Assembly (NCBI GenBank): GCA_010672785.1
Contig: JAAHFX010000001.1
Location: 124,001 to 188,000, forward strand
DNA: 64,000 nt
Direction of reading: 5' to 3'
From: Sphaerospermopsis sp. SIO1G1
GTDB lineage: Bacteria > Cyanobacteriota > Cyanobacteriia > Cyanobacteriales > Nostocaceae
The notes beneath the pieces are model-generated. The model had not been told where the DNA came from. It worked only from the letters and a program-made list of their open reading frames with translations, and searched no databases. Positions 45,325 through 53,112 of this stretch are shown here, in pieces. Position 1 is the first letter of the stretch. Each line of letters begins with the position of its first letter. The translations under genes and the position numbers were made by a program.

Positions 45325-45459
45325 TTATAACTGCTAACTAATAACTGCTAACTAATAACTGCTAACTGATAACTGATAACTGATAACTGATAACTAATAA
45401 CTGATAACTGCTAACTGATAACTGATAACTGCTAACTGATAACTGATAACTGATAACTG
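45325..45459. repeat. Long degenerate heptamer array
   Basis: About nineteen units of ATAACTG and variants (CTAACTG, CTAACTA) in no strict order. The array ends immediately at the stop codon of the deaminase gene, so it forms the beginning of that transcript's 3' untranslated region. Confidence 0.9.
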
Positions 45460-45891
45460 TTAAACGCCTATATCTTCATTCCATAATTCTGGTTTTTCTG
45501 CAATAAATTCACTCATCATTTGTTCACATTCATCTAAGTCCAAATCTATAACTTCTACACCATGAGAAATCATAAATTCCTTCGCACCAGAGAAAGTTCT
45601 TGACTCTCCTACAATTACTTTTTTAATCCCAAATTGTACCACCGCTCCAGCACACATATAACATGGCATTAAAGTAGAATATAAAGTTGTACCTCTATAA
45701 TTACCAATTCTACCTGCATTTCTTAAACAATCAATTTCCGCATGGGTCATAGGATCAGCATCTTGAACCCGTTTATTATGCCCTCTACCAACGATTTGAC
45801 CATCTTTGATCAAAACAGAGCCAATGGGGATTCCACCCTCATTTCTGCCTTGTTTTGCTTCGCTAATTGCCACTTGCATAAACTCATCCAT
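45460..45891 (-). CDS. Cytosine deaminase-like, fungal Fcy1 type
   Basis: A zinc deaminase of the CDA fold, 143 residues from ATG at 45891 (an upstream in-frame TTG at 45912 is less likely). The zinc and catalytic motifs are HAEID (His and catalytic Glu) and PCYMC (two Cys). The C-terminal segment FSGAKEFMISHGVEVIDLD and the ending KPELWNEDIG resemble yeast cytosine deaminase (ERPQDWFEDIG) more than tRNA adenosine deaminase TadA or guanine deaminase. It would convert cytosine to uracil for salvage. A nucleoside hydrolase gene is divergent from it. Confidence 0.8.
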   Translation of the reverse strand: MDEFMQVAISEAKQGRNEGGIPIGSVLIKDGQIVGRGHNKRVQDADPMTHAEIDCLRNAGRIGNYRGTTLYSTLMPCYMCAGAVVQFGIKKVIVGESRTFSGAKEFMISHGVEVIDLDLDECEQMMSEFIAEKPELWNEDIGV

Positions 45892-46172
45892 TTGATTAAA
45901 TCCTAATATCAATAGAACTAATATAACTCACACATTGGTGAGGTGTGTCAAATATCAAAAGTTGATTTATTTTGTAACCACTCAGGACGAAATTAATAAG
46001 ATAATAGACTGCTTTGATTATCTTGTGCATAAATTTTGAATTAATTGCAGAAGTCGAGGCTTTGGGTATCAAAAGTTTCTATATCTGAATGCTGAAGTTA
46101 GTTTTCTCTATTGATGTAGTTCAACACACCTGACAATATTATATCAAGTGTAAAATTTGGGTAAGAGATAAT

Positions 46173-47096
46173 ATGAAAAAACAACTTGTATTGATGGATC
46201 ATGATGGTGGTGTAGATGATTATTTAGCTACCATGTTATTATTAACAATGGAAGATATTGAATTATTGGGAATAGTCGTTACACCAGCAGATTGTTATAT
46301 TCAGTCTGCTGTGAGTATAACTCGGAAAATTATAGACTTAATGGGATTTTCTCACATTCCTGTTGCCGAAAGTACCGTCAGAGGAATTAATCCTTTTCCC
46401 CGTCTTTATCGTCGAGATTCATTAATTATTGATCATTTACCAATTCTCAATCAAAAAGATGTTATTCACACACCTTTATTAACTCAAACAGGTGCAGATT
46501 TTATGATTAAGGTGTTAAGAGAAGCACCTGAAACTGTAACATTAATGGTAACAGGACCTTTAACAACTGTAGCAGTTGCATTAGCAAAAGCACCGGAAAT
46601 AGAACAGAAAATTACCAAAATTGTTTGGATGGGTGGTGCATTAAATGTTCCTGGAAATATAGAAAGAGGAATAGAACCTATACAAGATGGTTCAGCGGAA
46701 TGGAATGTGTATTGGGATGCTGTATCTGCTGCAAAGGTTTGGGATACAGAAATTGAAATTATTATGTGTCCTTTAGATTTAACAAATCAAGTTCCGGTAA
46801 CATCAAAATTAGTCCAAAAAATTGGTAAACAATATAATTATCAACTTTCTAATTTAGCAGGTCAATGTTATGCTTTAGTTATTCCTCAAGAACATTATTT
46901 TTGGGATGTGTTAGCAACAGCTTATTTAGGAAAACCTGAATTTTATGAATTGAAAGAATGGGAAACTGAAATTATTACCCAAGGTGTGAGTCAAGGAAGA
47001 ACAAAAGTAGTAGCAGGGGGAAGGAAAATTAAAGCGATGGATAAAGTTAATAAGGAAGGTTTTTATAATTATATATTGCAGCAGTGGAAAAGGTGA
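46173..47096 (+). CDS. Inosine-uridine type nucleoside hydrolase
   Basis: Hydrolyses ribonucleosides to base plus ribose in salvage. The 307 residues begin MKKQLVLMDHDGGVDDYLAT, the calcium-binding DxDxxxDD-type motif of the family. MVTGPLTTVAVALAKAPE and VWMGGALNVPGNIE are the expected substrate and metal strands. The late TAYLGKPEFY region holds the further ligand area. It is divergent from the cytosine deaminase-like gene by 281 bp. Together they could take cytidine through cytosine to uracil, but base preference is not readable from sequence. Confidence 0.9.
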   Translation: MKKQLVLMDHDGGVDDYLATMLLLTMEDIELLGIVVTPADCYIQSAVSITRKIIDLMGFSHIPVAESTVRGINPFPRLYRRDSLIIDHLPILNQKDVIHTPLLTQTGADFMIKVLREAPETVTLMVTGPLTTVAVALAKAPEIEQKITKIVWMGGALNVPGNIERGIEPIQDGSAEWNVYWDAVSAAKVWDTEIEIIMCPLDLTNQVPVTSKLVQKIGKQYNYQLSNLAGQCYALVIPQEHYFWDVLATAYLGKPEFYELKEWETEIITQGVSQGRTKVVAGGRKIKAMDKVNKEGFYNYILQQWKR

Positions 47097-47110
47097 TAAT
47101 CTAGATATAA

Positions 47111-47175
47111 AGATCCCCGACTTCTTTTTCAAATTAATCTGTTAATTATAAATTATAGATAGAAGTCGGGGATCT
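47111..47175. repeat. AGATCCCCGACTTCT inverted repeat between convergent genes
   Basis: Two perfect 15-base arms (47111-47125 and 47161-47175) enclose 35 bases. Transcripts from both strands would form a strong hairpin, so it may end transcription of both the nucleoside hydrolase and the toxin gene. Sequences of this form are common dispersed repeats in Nostocales as far as I recall. Confidence 0.8.
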
Positions 47176-47219
47176 AAATTGAAGATAAGATGATGATAAA
47201 TAATTGTGTAATTAACATT

Positions 47220-47549
47220 TTAGATACTATTTTCTAAATCATCCATTGTCATAGGTGCTTGAGCAGTATGACGAACATATAAAATCGAGACTATAGAATC
47301 TCTAATGGTAAATAGCACCCTGTAAACATTCTTAGATTTACCATACAGTAATTGACGAACTTCTTCTACAAAAATCTTATGTTCAACTGCTAAACCACAA
47401 CGATATGGTTTATCTTGTAAAGTAGCAATGGTATTCATTAATCCTTTAAACCAACTATCAGCAAATTCGGGATTACGTTCTCGATACCAATTATATGCTT
47501 TCTCGATTTGTTGTTCCGCAATTGGAGTAATTTCAACTTGAAATGTCAT
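47220..47549 (-). CDS. ParE/RelE-family toxin
   Basis: A 109-residue toxin of the ParE/RelE fold. It opens with QVEITPIAEQQIEKAYNWYRERNPEFADSWF, then has KPYRCGLA and the core VRQLLYGKSKNVYRVLFTIRDSIVSILYVRHTAQ, which are typical. The start overlaps the end of its antitoxin gene by 17 bases. No disabling change is seen. Whether it targets gyrase or mRNA is not clear. Confidence 0.85.
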   Translation of the reverse strand: MTFQVEITPIAEQQIEKAYNWYRERNPEFADSWFKGLMNTIATLQDKPYRCGLAVEHKIFVEEVRQLLYGKSKNVYRVLFTIRDSIVSILYVRHTAQAPMTMDDLENSI

Positions 47550-47796
47550 ATTTATGCTGCATTTCTTGAATAAAATCTGTCAGAGGACGACTTTTTCCAC
47601 TGTTGAGTTCATCAAAACCTTGCTGAATACCAGCAACAGTTTCTAAATGCTCAATCAGTTCGCGGATCTTGGTAGGATTGATATTTTCAGGATCTAAAAA
47701 AGTAATCAAAACTTGAGTTTGATTGCGAATACTTTCAGGTATCTCATTAAATTCAATTTTACCATCTTGATAAATACCTGCAACTGTTTTTAGCAT
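47533..47796 (-). CDS. Antitoxin partner of the ParE-type toxin
   Basis: An 87-residue antitoxin from ATG at 47796; the frame is open to 47823 but the extra residues are not typical. It begins MLKTVAGIYQDGKIEF, a short beta-rich start often seen in cyanobacterial antitoxins of this kind. It ends in a helical segment (LTDFIQEMQHKYDISS) that should bind the toxin. It is translationally coupled to the toxin. Confidence 0.75.
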   Translation of the reverse strand: MLKTVAGIYQDGKIEFNEIPESIRNQTQVLITFLDPENINPTKIRELIEHLETVAGIQQGFDELNSGKSRPLTDFIQEMQHKYDISS

Positions 47797-47946
47797 AATT
47801 AATTCATAGGTAGTTAACCACAATATAAATTATATCACATATTATAATCAAGTATTTTGGTTAATCCTAACAGTAGTTAAATAATGGAGGATTTTAAAAT
47901 CTGTCTGAAAAAATACCCGAAATATTTTGAAAATATCAACAATGAG

Positions 47947-48522
47947 TTATAAATCATTAATATCAGTCGGGAATCTGAATTTACTCAAACCCAAAAACAA
48001 AGCTGCAACAGTTCCAGCAACAGAAATATCACCACTATAAACCTTATTAAAAACCTCATTTACAGGAATTAAAACTACCTCAATTTCCTCAGTTATATCC
48101 AAATTTTCCTGTTTTCCAATCTTTACCACATCTTCAGCTAAAAATAAATAAATTTGATTCGTATCCTTACTAGGTTTATCATACAAAACCCCCAAACTTC
48201 TCACCTGTTCAGAACCATAACCAGTCTCCTCTCTTAACTCCCGTAAAGCTGCAACCTCCGCATCTTCAACCTCACCATCAAACCTACCCGCAGGAAGCTC
48301 AATAAAAAATTCACCCACCGCATGACGATATTGACGCACAAACACAATTTCCCCATTCTTAGTAATAGGTAAAATTAACGCAATATCAGGTTTAACATAA
48401 ACAAAATAATCATCTATCACCTTACCATTAGGTAACTCAACCTCATCTCGTCGCACCTGACATTGAGGATGATTTATCAACATTTGTGAATTTAAAACCT
48501 TCCATTTTTCTAAATTACCCAT
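47947..48522 (-). CDS. NUDIX hydrolase, ADP-ribose pyrophosphatase type
   Basis: A 191-residue NUDIX enzyme. The Nudix box is GRFDGEVEDAEVAALREL then REETGYG, the full Gx5Ex7REUxEExGU pattern. The preceding VRQYRHAVGEFFIELPAG is characteristic of ADP-ribose pyrophosphatases (NudF/NUDT5 group), which split ADP-ribose to AMP and ribose 5-phosphate. It is divergent from the dgcA-like gene. Confidence 0.88.
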   Translation of the reverse strand: MGNLEKWKVLNSQMLINHPQCQVRRDEVELPNGKVIDDYFVYVKPDIALILPITKNGEIVFVRQYRHAVGEFFIELPAGRFDGEVEDAEVAALRELREETGYGSEQVRSLGVLYDKPSKDTNQIYLFLAEDVVKIGKQENLDITEEIEVVLIPVNEVFNKVYSGDISVAGTVAALFLGLSKFRFPTDINDL

Positions 48523-48609
48523 ATTTCAGCTACAATAAAAACTTATATTATCATAATAATAGCACTATCTCTCTGCGTACTCTGCGCCTCTGCGGTTCGT
48601 TAAAAAAAC

Positions 48610-49662
48610 ATGAAAATCCAAATCAATCAATTTACAGTCAATAAAAGATTCCCCTTAACAATAAGTAGAGGAACAACAGCAAACACAACCAATATAATTC
48701 TGAAAATCGAAGAAAATGGAATAGAAGGATGGGGAGAAGCATCACCATTTGGAGTAGGAAACTACCGCCAAACAACAGATAAAATTATCCAAGCATTAAA
48801 CCAAATTACCCCTATTTTAAAATCATACAACCCTTGGCAAAGACAAGAAATAGAAAACATTTGTAATAATTATCAAATCCCATCAGCCGCTAGAGCCGCA
48901 ATAGATATGGCATTATATGATTGGATGGGAAAAAGTGTGAATTTACCACTCTGGAAAATTTGGGGATTAAACATTAATAAAATCGTCCCCACATCCGTAA
49001 CAATTGGGATCAATTCCCCAACAGGTGCAGCAACCAGAACTCAAGACTGGTTAAATTATATGGATGTAAAATTATTAAAAATAAAATTAGGATCAAAAGA
49101 GGGAATAATAGCAGATCAAAAAATGCTCTTAGCAGTGAAAGAAACTGCACCAAATATTCCTTTATTTGTAGATGCTAACGGAGGTTGGAATTTAGAAGAT
49201 GCTATTTCCATGTCTAACTGGTTAGCAGAATTAGGAGTAAAATATATAGAACAACCATTACCAAGAGGAGAAGAAAAAAAATTAGGAGAACTAAAAGCAA
49301 ATTCACCTTTGCCAATATTTATAGATGAAAGTTGCTTTACAAGTAAAGATATTCCTCAACTAGCTAACTATATAGATGGAACTAACATTAAATTGATGAA
49401 ATCTGGAGGTTTAAGTGAAACATTAAGAATGGTAAATACAGCCAAAGCACACAATTTACAAGTGATGTTTGGGTGTTATTCTGATAGTTGTTTAGCTAAT
49501 ACCGCAGCTTCTCAACTTGCAGCATTAGCTGATTATTTAGACCTAGATAGTCACCTGAATCTAATTGATGATCCTTTTGTGGGTGCATCAGTAGAAGACG
49601 GACGAATTTTACCTAACAATTTACCTGGTTTGGGAGTGAAATACAGTGAGACTTCCGCTTAA
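48610..49662 (+). CDS. dgcA: Enolase-superfamily racemase, dipeptide epimerase or DgcA type
   Basis: A 350-residue enolase-superfamily enzyme of the muconate-lactonising subgroup. Acid/base Lys in LLKIKLGS, metal Asp in FVDANGGW, Glu in YIEQPLP, Asp in FIDESC and the second Lys in NIKLMKSGG are visible, the pattern of L-Ala-D/L-Glu epimerases. Its 17-bp overlap with a DgcN-type gene points to the recently described D-glutamate pathway, in which DgcA racemises N-acetyl-D-glutamate. Classical dipeptide epimerase in murein recycling is the alternative, so the symbol rests mainly on context. Confidence 0.75.
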   Translation: MKIQINQFTVNKRFPLTISRGTTANTTNIILKIEENGIEGWGEASPFGVGNYRQTTDKIIQALNQITPILKSYNPWQRQEIENICNNYQIPSAARAAIDMALYDWMGKSVNLPLWKIWGLNINKIVPTSVTIGINSPTGAATRTQDWLNYMDVKLLKIKLGSKEGIIADQKMLLAVKETAPNIPLFVDANGGWNLEDAISMSNWLAELGVKYIEQPLPRGEEKKLGELKANSPLPIFIDESCFTSKDIPQLANYIDGTNIKLMKSGGLSETLRMVNTAKAHNLQVMFGCYSDSCLANTAASQLAALADYLDLDSHLNLIDDPFVGASVEDGRILPNNLPGLGVKYSETSA

Positions 49663-50692
49663 TAAAAAAATTGCTATTCTTTTACATGAAGGATTAACTG
49701 GTACTCAAGGAAAAACTGGTTTATCTATTTTACGTTACAGTGAATCTCCCATAGTTGCAATTATAGATAAAGAGTCTGAAGGTAAGTCTTTATTAAATAT
49801 TACTGGCATCAATCGTGATGTTCCCATTGTTGCATCTACCAGTGCTGCTTTGCAATATCAACCAGAAGTTTTAGTAATTGGGATCGCACCGAAAGGAGGA
49901 ATGATACCTGATGACTACTGGCCGGATATTAAAGATGCTTTGCAAGCAGGAATGTCTTTAGTGAATGGCTTACATATACAACTGGCAAATATACCTGATT
50001 TACAAGCACTTCTTAAACCAGGCCAGTTAATTTGGGATGTGCGTAAAGAACCATCTAACTTAGATATTGCTTCTGGTTTAGCGCGTACTCTCTCCTGTCG
50101 TCGGGTATTAACAGTAGGTACGGATATGGCCATTGGGAAGATGTCTACCAGTTTAGAATTACACTGGGCTGCTAAGTCAAGGGGATGGAATTCAAAATTT
50201 TTAGCCACCGGTCAAACTGGGTTAATGTTGGAAGGAGATGGTATAGCTTTAGATGCTGTTCGGGTAGACTTTGCAGCGGGTGCAGTAGAACAGTTAGTGA
50301 TGCGGTTTGGGAAACATTATGATATTTTGCAAATTGAAGGACAAGGTTCTTTATTACACCCCGGTTCAACGGCAACATTACCTTTAATTCGTGGTTCTCA
50401 ACCTACACATTTAATTTTAGTGCATCATTTTGGACAAACCCATAACCGTAATAACCCTTATGTGCCTATTCCACCCTTACCAGAAGTGATCAAGATGTAT
50501 GAAATGGTTGCCAGTGGTGCAGGTGCATTTGGAAAAATTATGGTAGCAGGAGTAGCTTTGAATACTAGAGATTTAGATGAAGATACTGCCACAGCCGCGA
50601 TCGCCCAAGTGACATCCGAAACTGGTTTACCTTGTACAGATCCAGTACGGTTTGATGCAGGTGTATTATTGGATGCAGTAATGAGTAATTAA
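49646..50692 (+). CDS. dgcN: DUF1611/DgcN-type protein, possible D-amino acid N-acetyltransferase
   Basis: A 348-residue protein of the DUF1611 family. The N-terminal Rossmann-like domain (IAILLHEG, VLVIGIAPKGG) precedes a P-loop-like domain (TVGTDMAIGKMSTSLEL) and the strongly conserved ILQIEGQGSLLHPGSTATLPLIRGSQP. One member, DgcN, has been shown to N-acetylate D-glutamate using acetyl-CoA. It starts with GTG at 49646, inside the end of the racemase gene, and has no nearby ATG, so the two are coupled. Assignment follows the family and the gene pair; I have not seen substrate residues. Confidence 0.75.
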   Translation: MRLPLNKKIAILLHEGLTGTQGKTGLSILRYSESPIVAIIDKESEGKSLLNITGINRDVPIVASTSAALQYQPEVLVIGIAPKGGMIPDDYWPDIKDALQAGMSLVNGLHIQLANIPDLQALLKPGQLIWDVRKEPSNLDIASGLARTLSCRRVLTVGTDMAIGKMSTSLELHWAAKSRGWNSKFLATGQTGLMLEGDGIALDAVRVDFAAGAVEQLVMRFGKHYDILQIEGQGSLLHPGSTATLPLIRGSQPTHLILVHHFGQTHNRNNPYVPIPPLPEVIKMYEMVASGAGAFGKIMVAGVALNTRDLDEDTATAAIAQVTSETGLPCTDPVRFDAGVLLDAVMSN

Positions 50693-50779
50693 TCTACCGT
50701 CTTTCCCCTTGCTCCCTGTTAAGAGTTCCCTGTTCCCTAGTCTCCACAGATCACTTTTTCAGCAAATCCTAAGTAATAT

Positions 50780-50887
50780 TACAGCAGATTTCGTTCCTAT
50801 GAGGTACAAATCATAATCATGAAACTCTTGTGGGGTGGGCCGTACAGCCCGCCATTAGTGTACCTCATGACACCGGAAAACGCTGTA
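50780..50887. mobile_element. R1 MITE-like element, copy 3
   Basis: A 108-bp copy from TACAGCAGATTTCGTTC to AACGCTGTA, with arms GAGGTAC and GTACCTC and core CTTGTGGGGTGGGC. It lies in the gap upstream of the SLOG gene, about 95 bp before its start, so it is close to or inside that promoter region. An R3-like end (TTTTTCAGCAAATCCTAAG) precedes it. Confidence 0.8.
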
Positions 50888-50983
50888 TCAATTGTAATTA
50901 TAAATAATTGTAATTAATTGTTTACTACTCAGGTATTTTTTCAGATTGTTTTTTGATAAAATTTTCACAGCGTTTTTGATTGT

Positions 50984-51727
50984 ATGGAAAAACCTTTTAG
51001 CATTACAATAAGCAACGGACAAAAAGTACCAACAATTCAAGTTGATGTCCCTGAAAACTTACCTCAGTCTATGAATGATCTGGGTTTTGATCATCCACGC
51101 CCCATCTTAGTTATTTTGGGTGGTGCTAATAATATGAGTCAGACATACATGAATCAGTTGCAATCACTATTTGTCAAAGTGCTAGCACCAGTGGTGGAAG
51201 AATTGGGAGCATCAGTTGTAGATGGAGGTACTGACTCTGGTGTGATGCAAATGATAGGCCAAGCTCGTGCAGAGATATCAGGAAAATTTTCCTTGATTGG
51301 TGTAACTCCAGTCGGGAAAGTAGCTCTTCCTGGGCAAACACCTCCAGAAGAAGTAACACCATTAGAAGCAAACCACAGTCATTTTGTACTAACTCCCGGT
51401 GATAACTGGGGTGATGAGTCGCCTTGGTTAGCTGATGTTGCCACTGTCTTATCCCAAGAACTACCATCAGTTGCCATTCTCATTAATGGTGGGCAAGTTT
51501 CTAAACAAGATGTATTTCATAACCTCAGAGCTAATCGTCCAATTTTAGCAGTGGCTGGAAGTGGAAGGTTAGCTGACACCTTAGTATCTGCACTAGCAGG
51601 AGAAGTTAGTGATGAAGGGGTGAGAGAATTAGTTGCATCTGGTTTAGTAAGTTCAATTGATATTAACGATAGTTTGGAAAGCTTAACTGAGTTAATTAAG
51701 TCATATCTTTGCCAACAAAAACCCTAA
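50984..51727 (+). CDS. Stand-alone TRPM-type SLOG domain protein (LSDAT_prok-like)
   Basis: A 247-residue protein that is almost entirely one SLOG domain of the kind found at the N terminus of animal TRPM channels. Shared motifs are GGANN near residue 46, the loop VVDGGTDSGVMQMIGQA (about 79-95), NHSHFVLTPGDNWGDE (TRPM: THF then a DGT turn), and VAILINGGQ followed by RPILAVAGSGRLAD (TRPM: DGSGRASD). SLOG domains bind nucleotide-derived ligands; the related ThsA domain of Thoeris senses a cyclic ADP-ribose. It is followed after 110 bp by a patatin gene. I infer a sensor role; no catalytic motif of LOG phosphoribohydrolases (PGGxGTxxE) is present. Confidence 0.82.
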   Translation: MEKPFSITISNGQKVPTIQVDVPENLPQSMNDLGFDHPRPILVILGGANNMSQTYMNQLQSLFVKVLAPVVEELGASVVDGGTDSGVMQMIGQARAEISGKFSLIGVTPVGKVALPGQTPPEEVTPLEANHSHFVLTPGDNWGDESPWLADVATVLSQELPSVAILINGGQVSKQDVFHNLRANRPILAVAGSGRLADTLVSALAGEVSDEGVRELVASGLVSSIDINDSLESLTELIKSYLCQQKP

Positions 51728-51837
51728 TTAAAAACAAACTAATTACAAAATGTAAAACTACTAAACGTATTTTCACTCTTACCTTTTGCTTTGCTAGAAT
51801 AACACTTTTCAAGGATCTAAATCTACAGGAAGTAAAT

Positions 51838-52965
51838 ATGTCAACATACGAAAAAGCTAATAAAAGAACAGGCCCATATAAACTTTTAGCCCTTGATGGC
51901 GGCGGCATTCGGGGACTGATGACACTACAAGTATTAGCGAAAATTGAAGCTACTTTGCGAAACAGCTTGGGTGCTGATCAGAATTTTGTTCTAGCAGATT
52001 ACTTTGATTATGTGGCTGGAACAAGTACAGGTGCAATCATCGCCACTGCCATCTCTCGGGGTATGTCTGTAGCAGAGATTCAAACGTTTTATCGCCAAAG
52101 TGGCAAACAGATGTTTGATAAAGCATTTATCCTCGCCATAACTAGAGATTTAGTTTATAAATATGGAGACGCAAACTTAGCTAATCAACTTAAAGAGGTA
52201 TTTGGAGAAGACACCACCTTTGGTAGTGAAAGTCTAAAAACTCTCTTGATGATGGTAATGCGTAACGTTAACACAGATTCTCCCTGGACTTTATCCAATA
52301 ACCCCTATGCTAAGTACAACAACCCAGAGAACGCAGATTCTAACTTGAAACTTCCTCTTTGGCAACTTGTCCGAGCCAGTACTGCTGCACCAACCTTCTT
52401 TCCACCAGAACAGGTCAAATTAGGCGACAATCAGTTTATCTTTGTTGATGGCGGAGTCACCCCCTACAATAACCCAGCTTTTCAACTATTCCTAATGGCA
52501 ACGGCTGAACCCTACCAACTCAACTGGCAAGCAGGTGAAGACAATATGCTTTTAGTATCAGTTGGTACAGGCCTTACCCCTGAGCGCAATGAAAACCTGA
52601 AAACTTGGGAAATGAACACTATATACAGTGCAAAAAATATCCCCAGCGCACTGATGCTTGCTAGTCAGAATGAACAGGACTTGCTGTGTCGTATTTTTGG
52701 TAAGTGTTTATCAGGAGATCCAATTGATGGAGAAGTGGGTGATTTAATCGGAACAAAAGGACCTTCAGAATCAAAACTATTTACCTACTTACGCTACGAC
52801 GTGGAATTGACTCGTCAGGGACTGGATAAGTTAGGTGGATTAGATAATATCAAGGTAGAAAATGTTCAGAAAATGGATTCCACCCAACATATGGATGAGT
52901 TAGAAAGGATTGGTAAAGCGATCGCCAAGAAAGTTAAACCAGAACATTTTGCAAATTTTGTTTAG
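51838..52965 (+). CDS. Patatin-like phospholipase, CapV type
   Basis: A 375-residue lipid acyl hydrolase. Ser-Asp dyad motifs are complete: oxyanion loop DGGGIRG (residues 19-25), nucleophile elbow GTSTG and catalytic Asp in FVDGGVTPYNN. There is no signal peptide. Such enzymes serve as membrane-degrading effectors in CBASS (CapV) and other bacterial defences, or as housekeeping lipases. ATG at 51838 follows AGGAAGTAA; the frame is open further upstream, but that part overlaps the SLOG gene and looks noncoding. A terminator follows its stop. Its place behind a SLOG gene favours an effector role (inference). Confidence 0.88.
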   Translation: MSTYEKANKRTGPYKLLALDGGGIRGLMTLQVLAKIEATLRNSLGADQNFVLADYFDYVAGTSTGAIIATAISRGMSVAEIQTFYRQSGKQMFDKAFILAITRDLVYKYGDANLANQLKEVFGEDTTFGSESLKTLLMMVMRNVNTDSPWTLSNNPYAKYNNPENADSNLKLPLWQLVRASTAAPTFFPPEQVKLGDNQFIFVDGGVTPYNNPAFQLFLMATAEPYQLNWQAGEDNMLLVSVGTGLTPERNENLKTWEMNTIYSAKNIPSALMLASQNEQDLLCRIFGKCLSGDPIDGEVGDLIGTKGPSESKLFTYLRYDVELTRQGLDKLGGLDNIKVENVQKMDSTQHMDELERIGKAIAKKVKPEHFANFV

Positions 52966-52977
52966 TAACCTAAGTTC

Positions 52978-53001
52978 AGGGGATTTAATTCCCCTATTTT
53001 T
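52978..53001 (+). terminator. Terminator between patatin and TIR genes
   Basis: AGGGGA pairs with TCCCCT around a six-base loop, followed by ATTTTT, beginning 13 bases after the patatin stop. The TIR gene therefore probably has its own promoter in the next 110 bases. Confidence 0.75.
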
Positions 53002-53112
53002 CAAAGCTTTATTTTAAATTTGTTTTATATCTACTACTTTTGATAAGTAAGTCATGTAGAAAATTATTGATAAATTGTTCTCAGTATTTTTTAGTAATTA
53101 GGGTGAGACTTC

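Noticed and set aside
50984..51727. SLOG protein considered as a cytokinin-type LOG phosphoribohydrolase
   Set aside because: The LOG catalytic PGGxGTxxE motif is missing; the TRPM-like GGTDSGVM and GSGRLAD motifs fit better.
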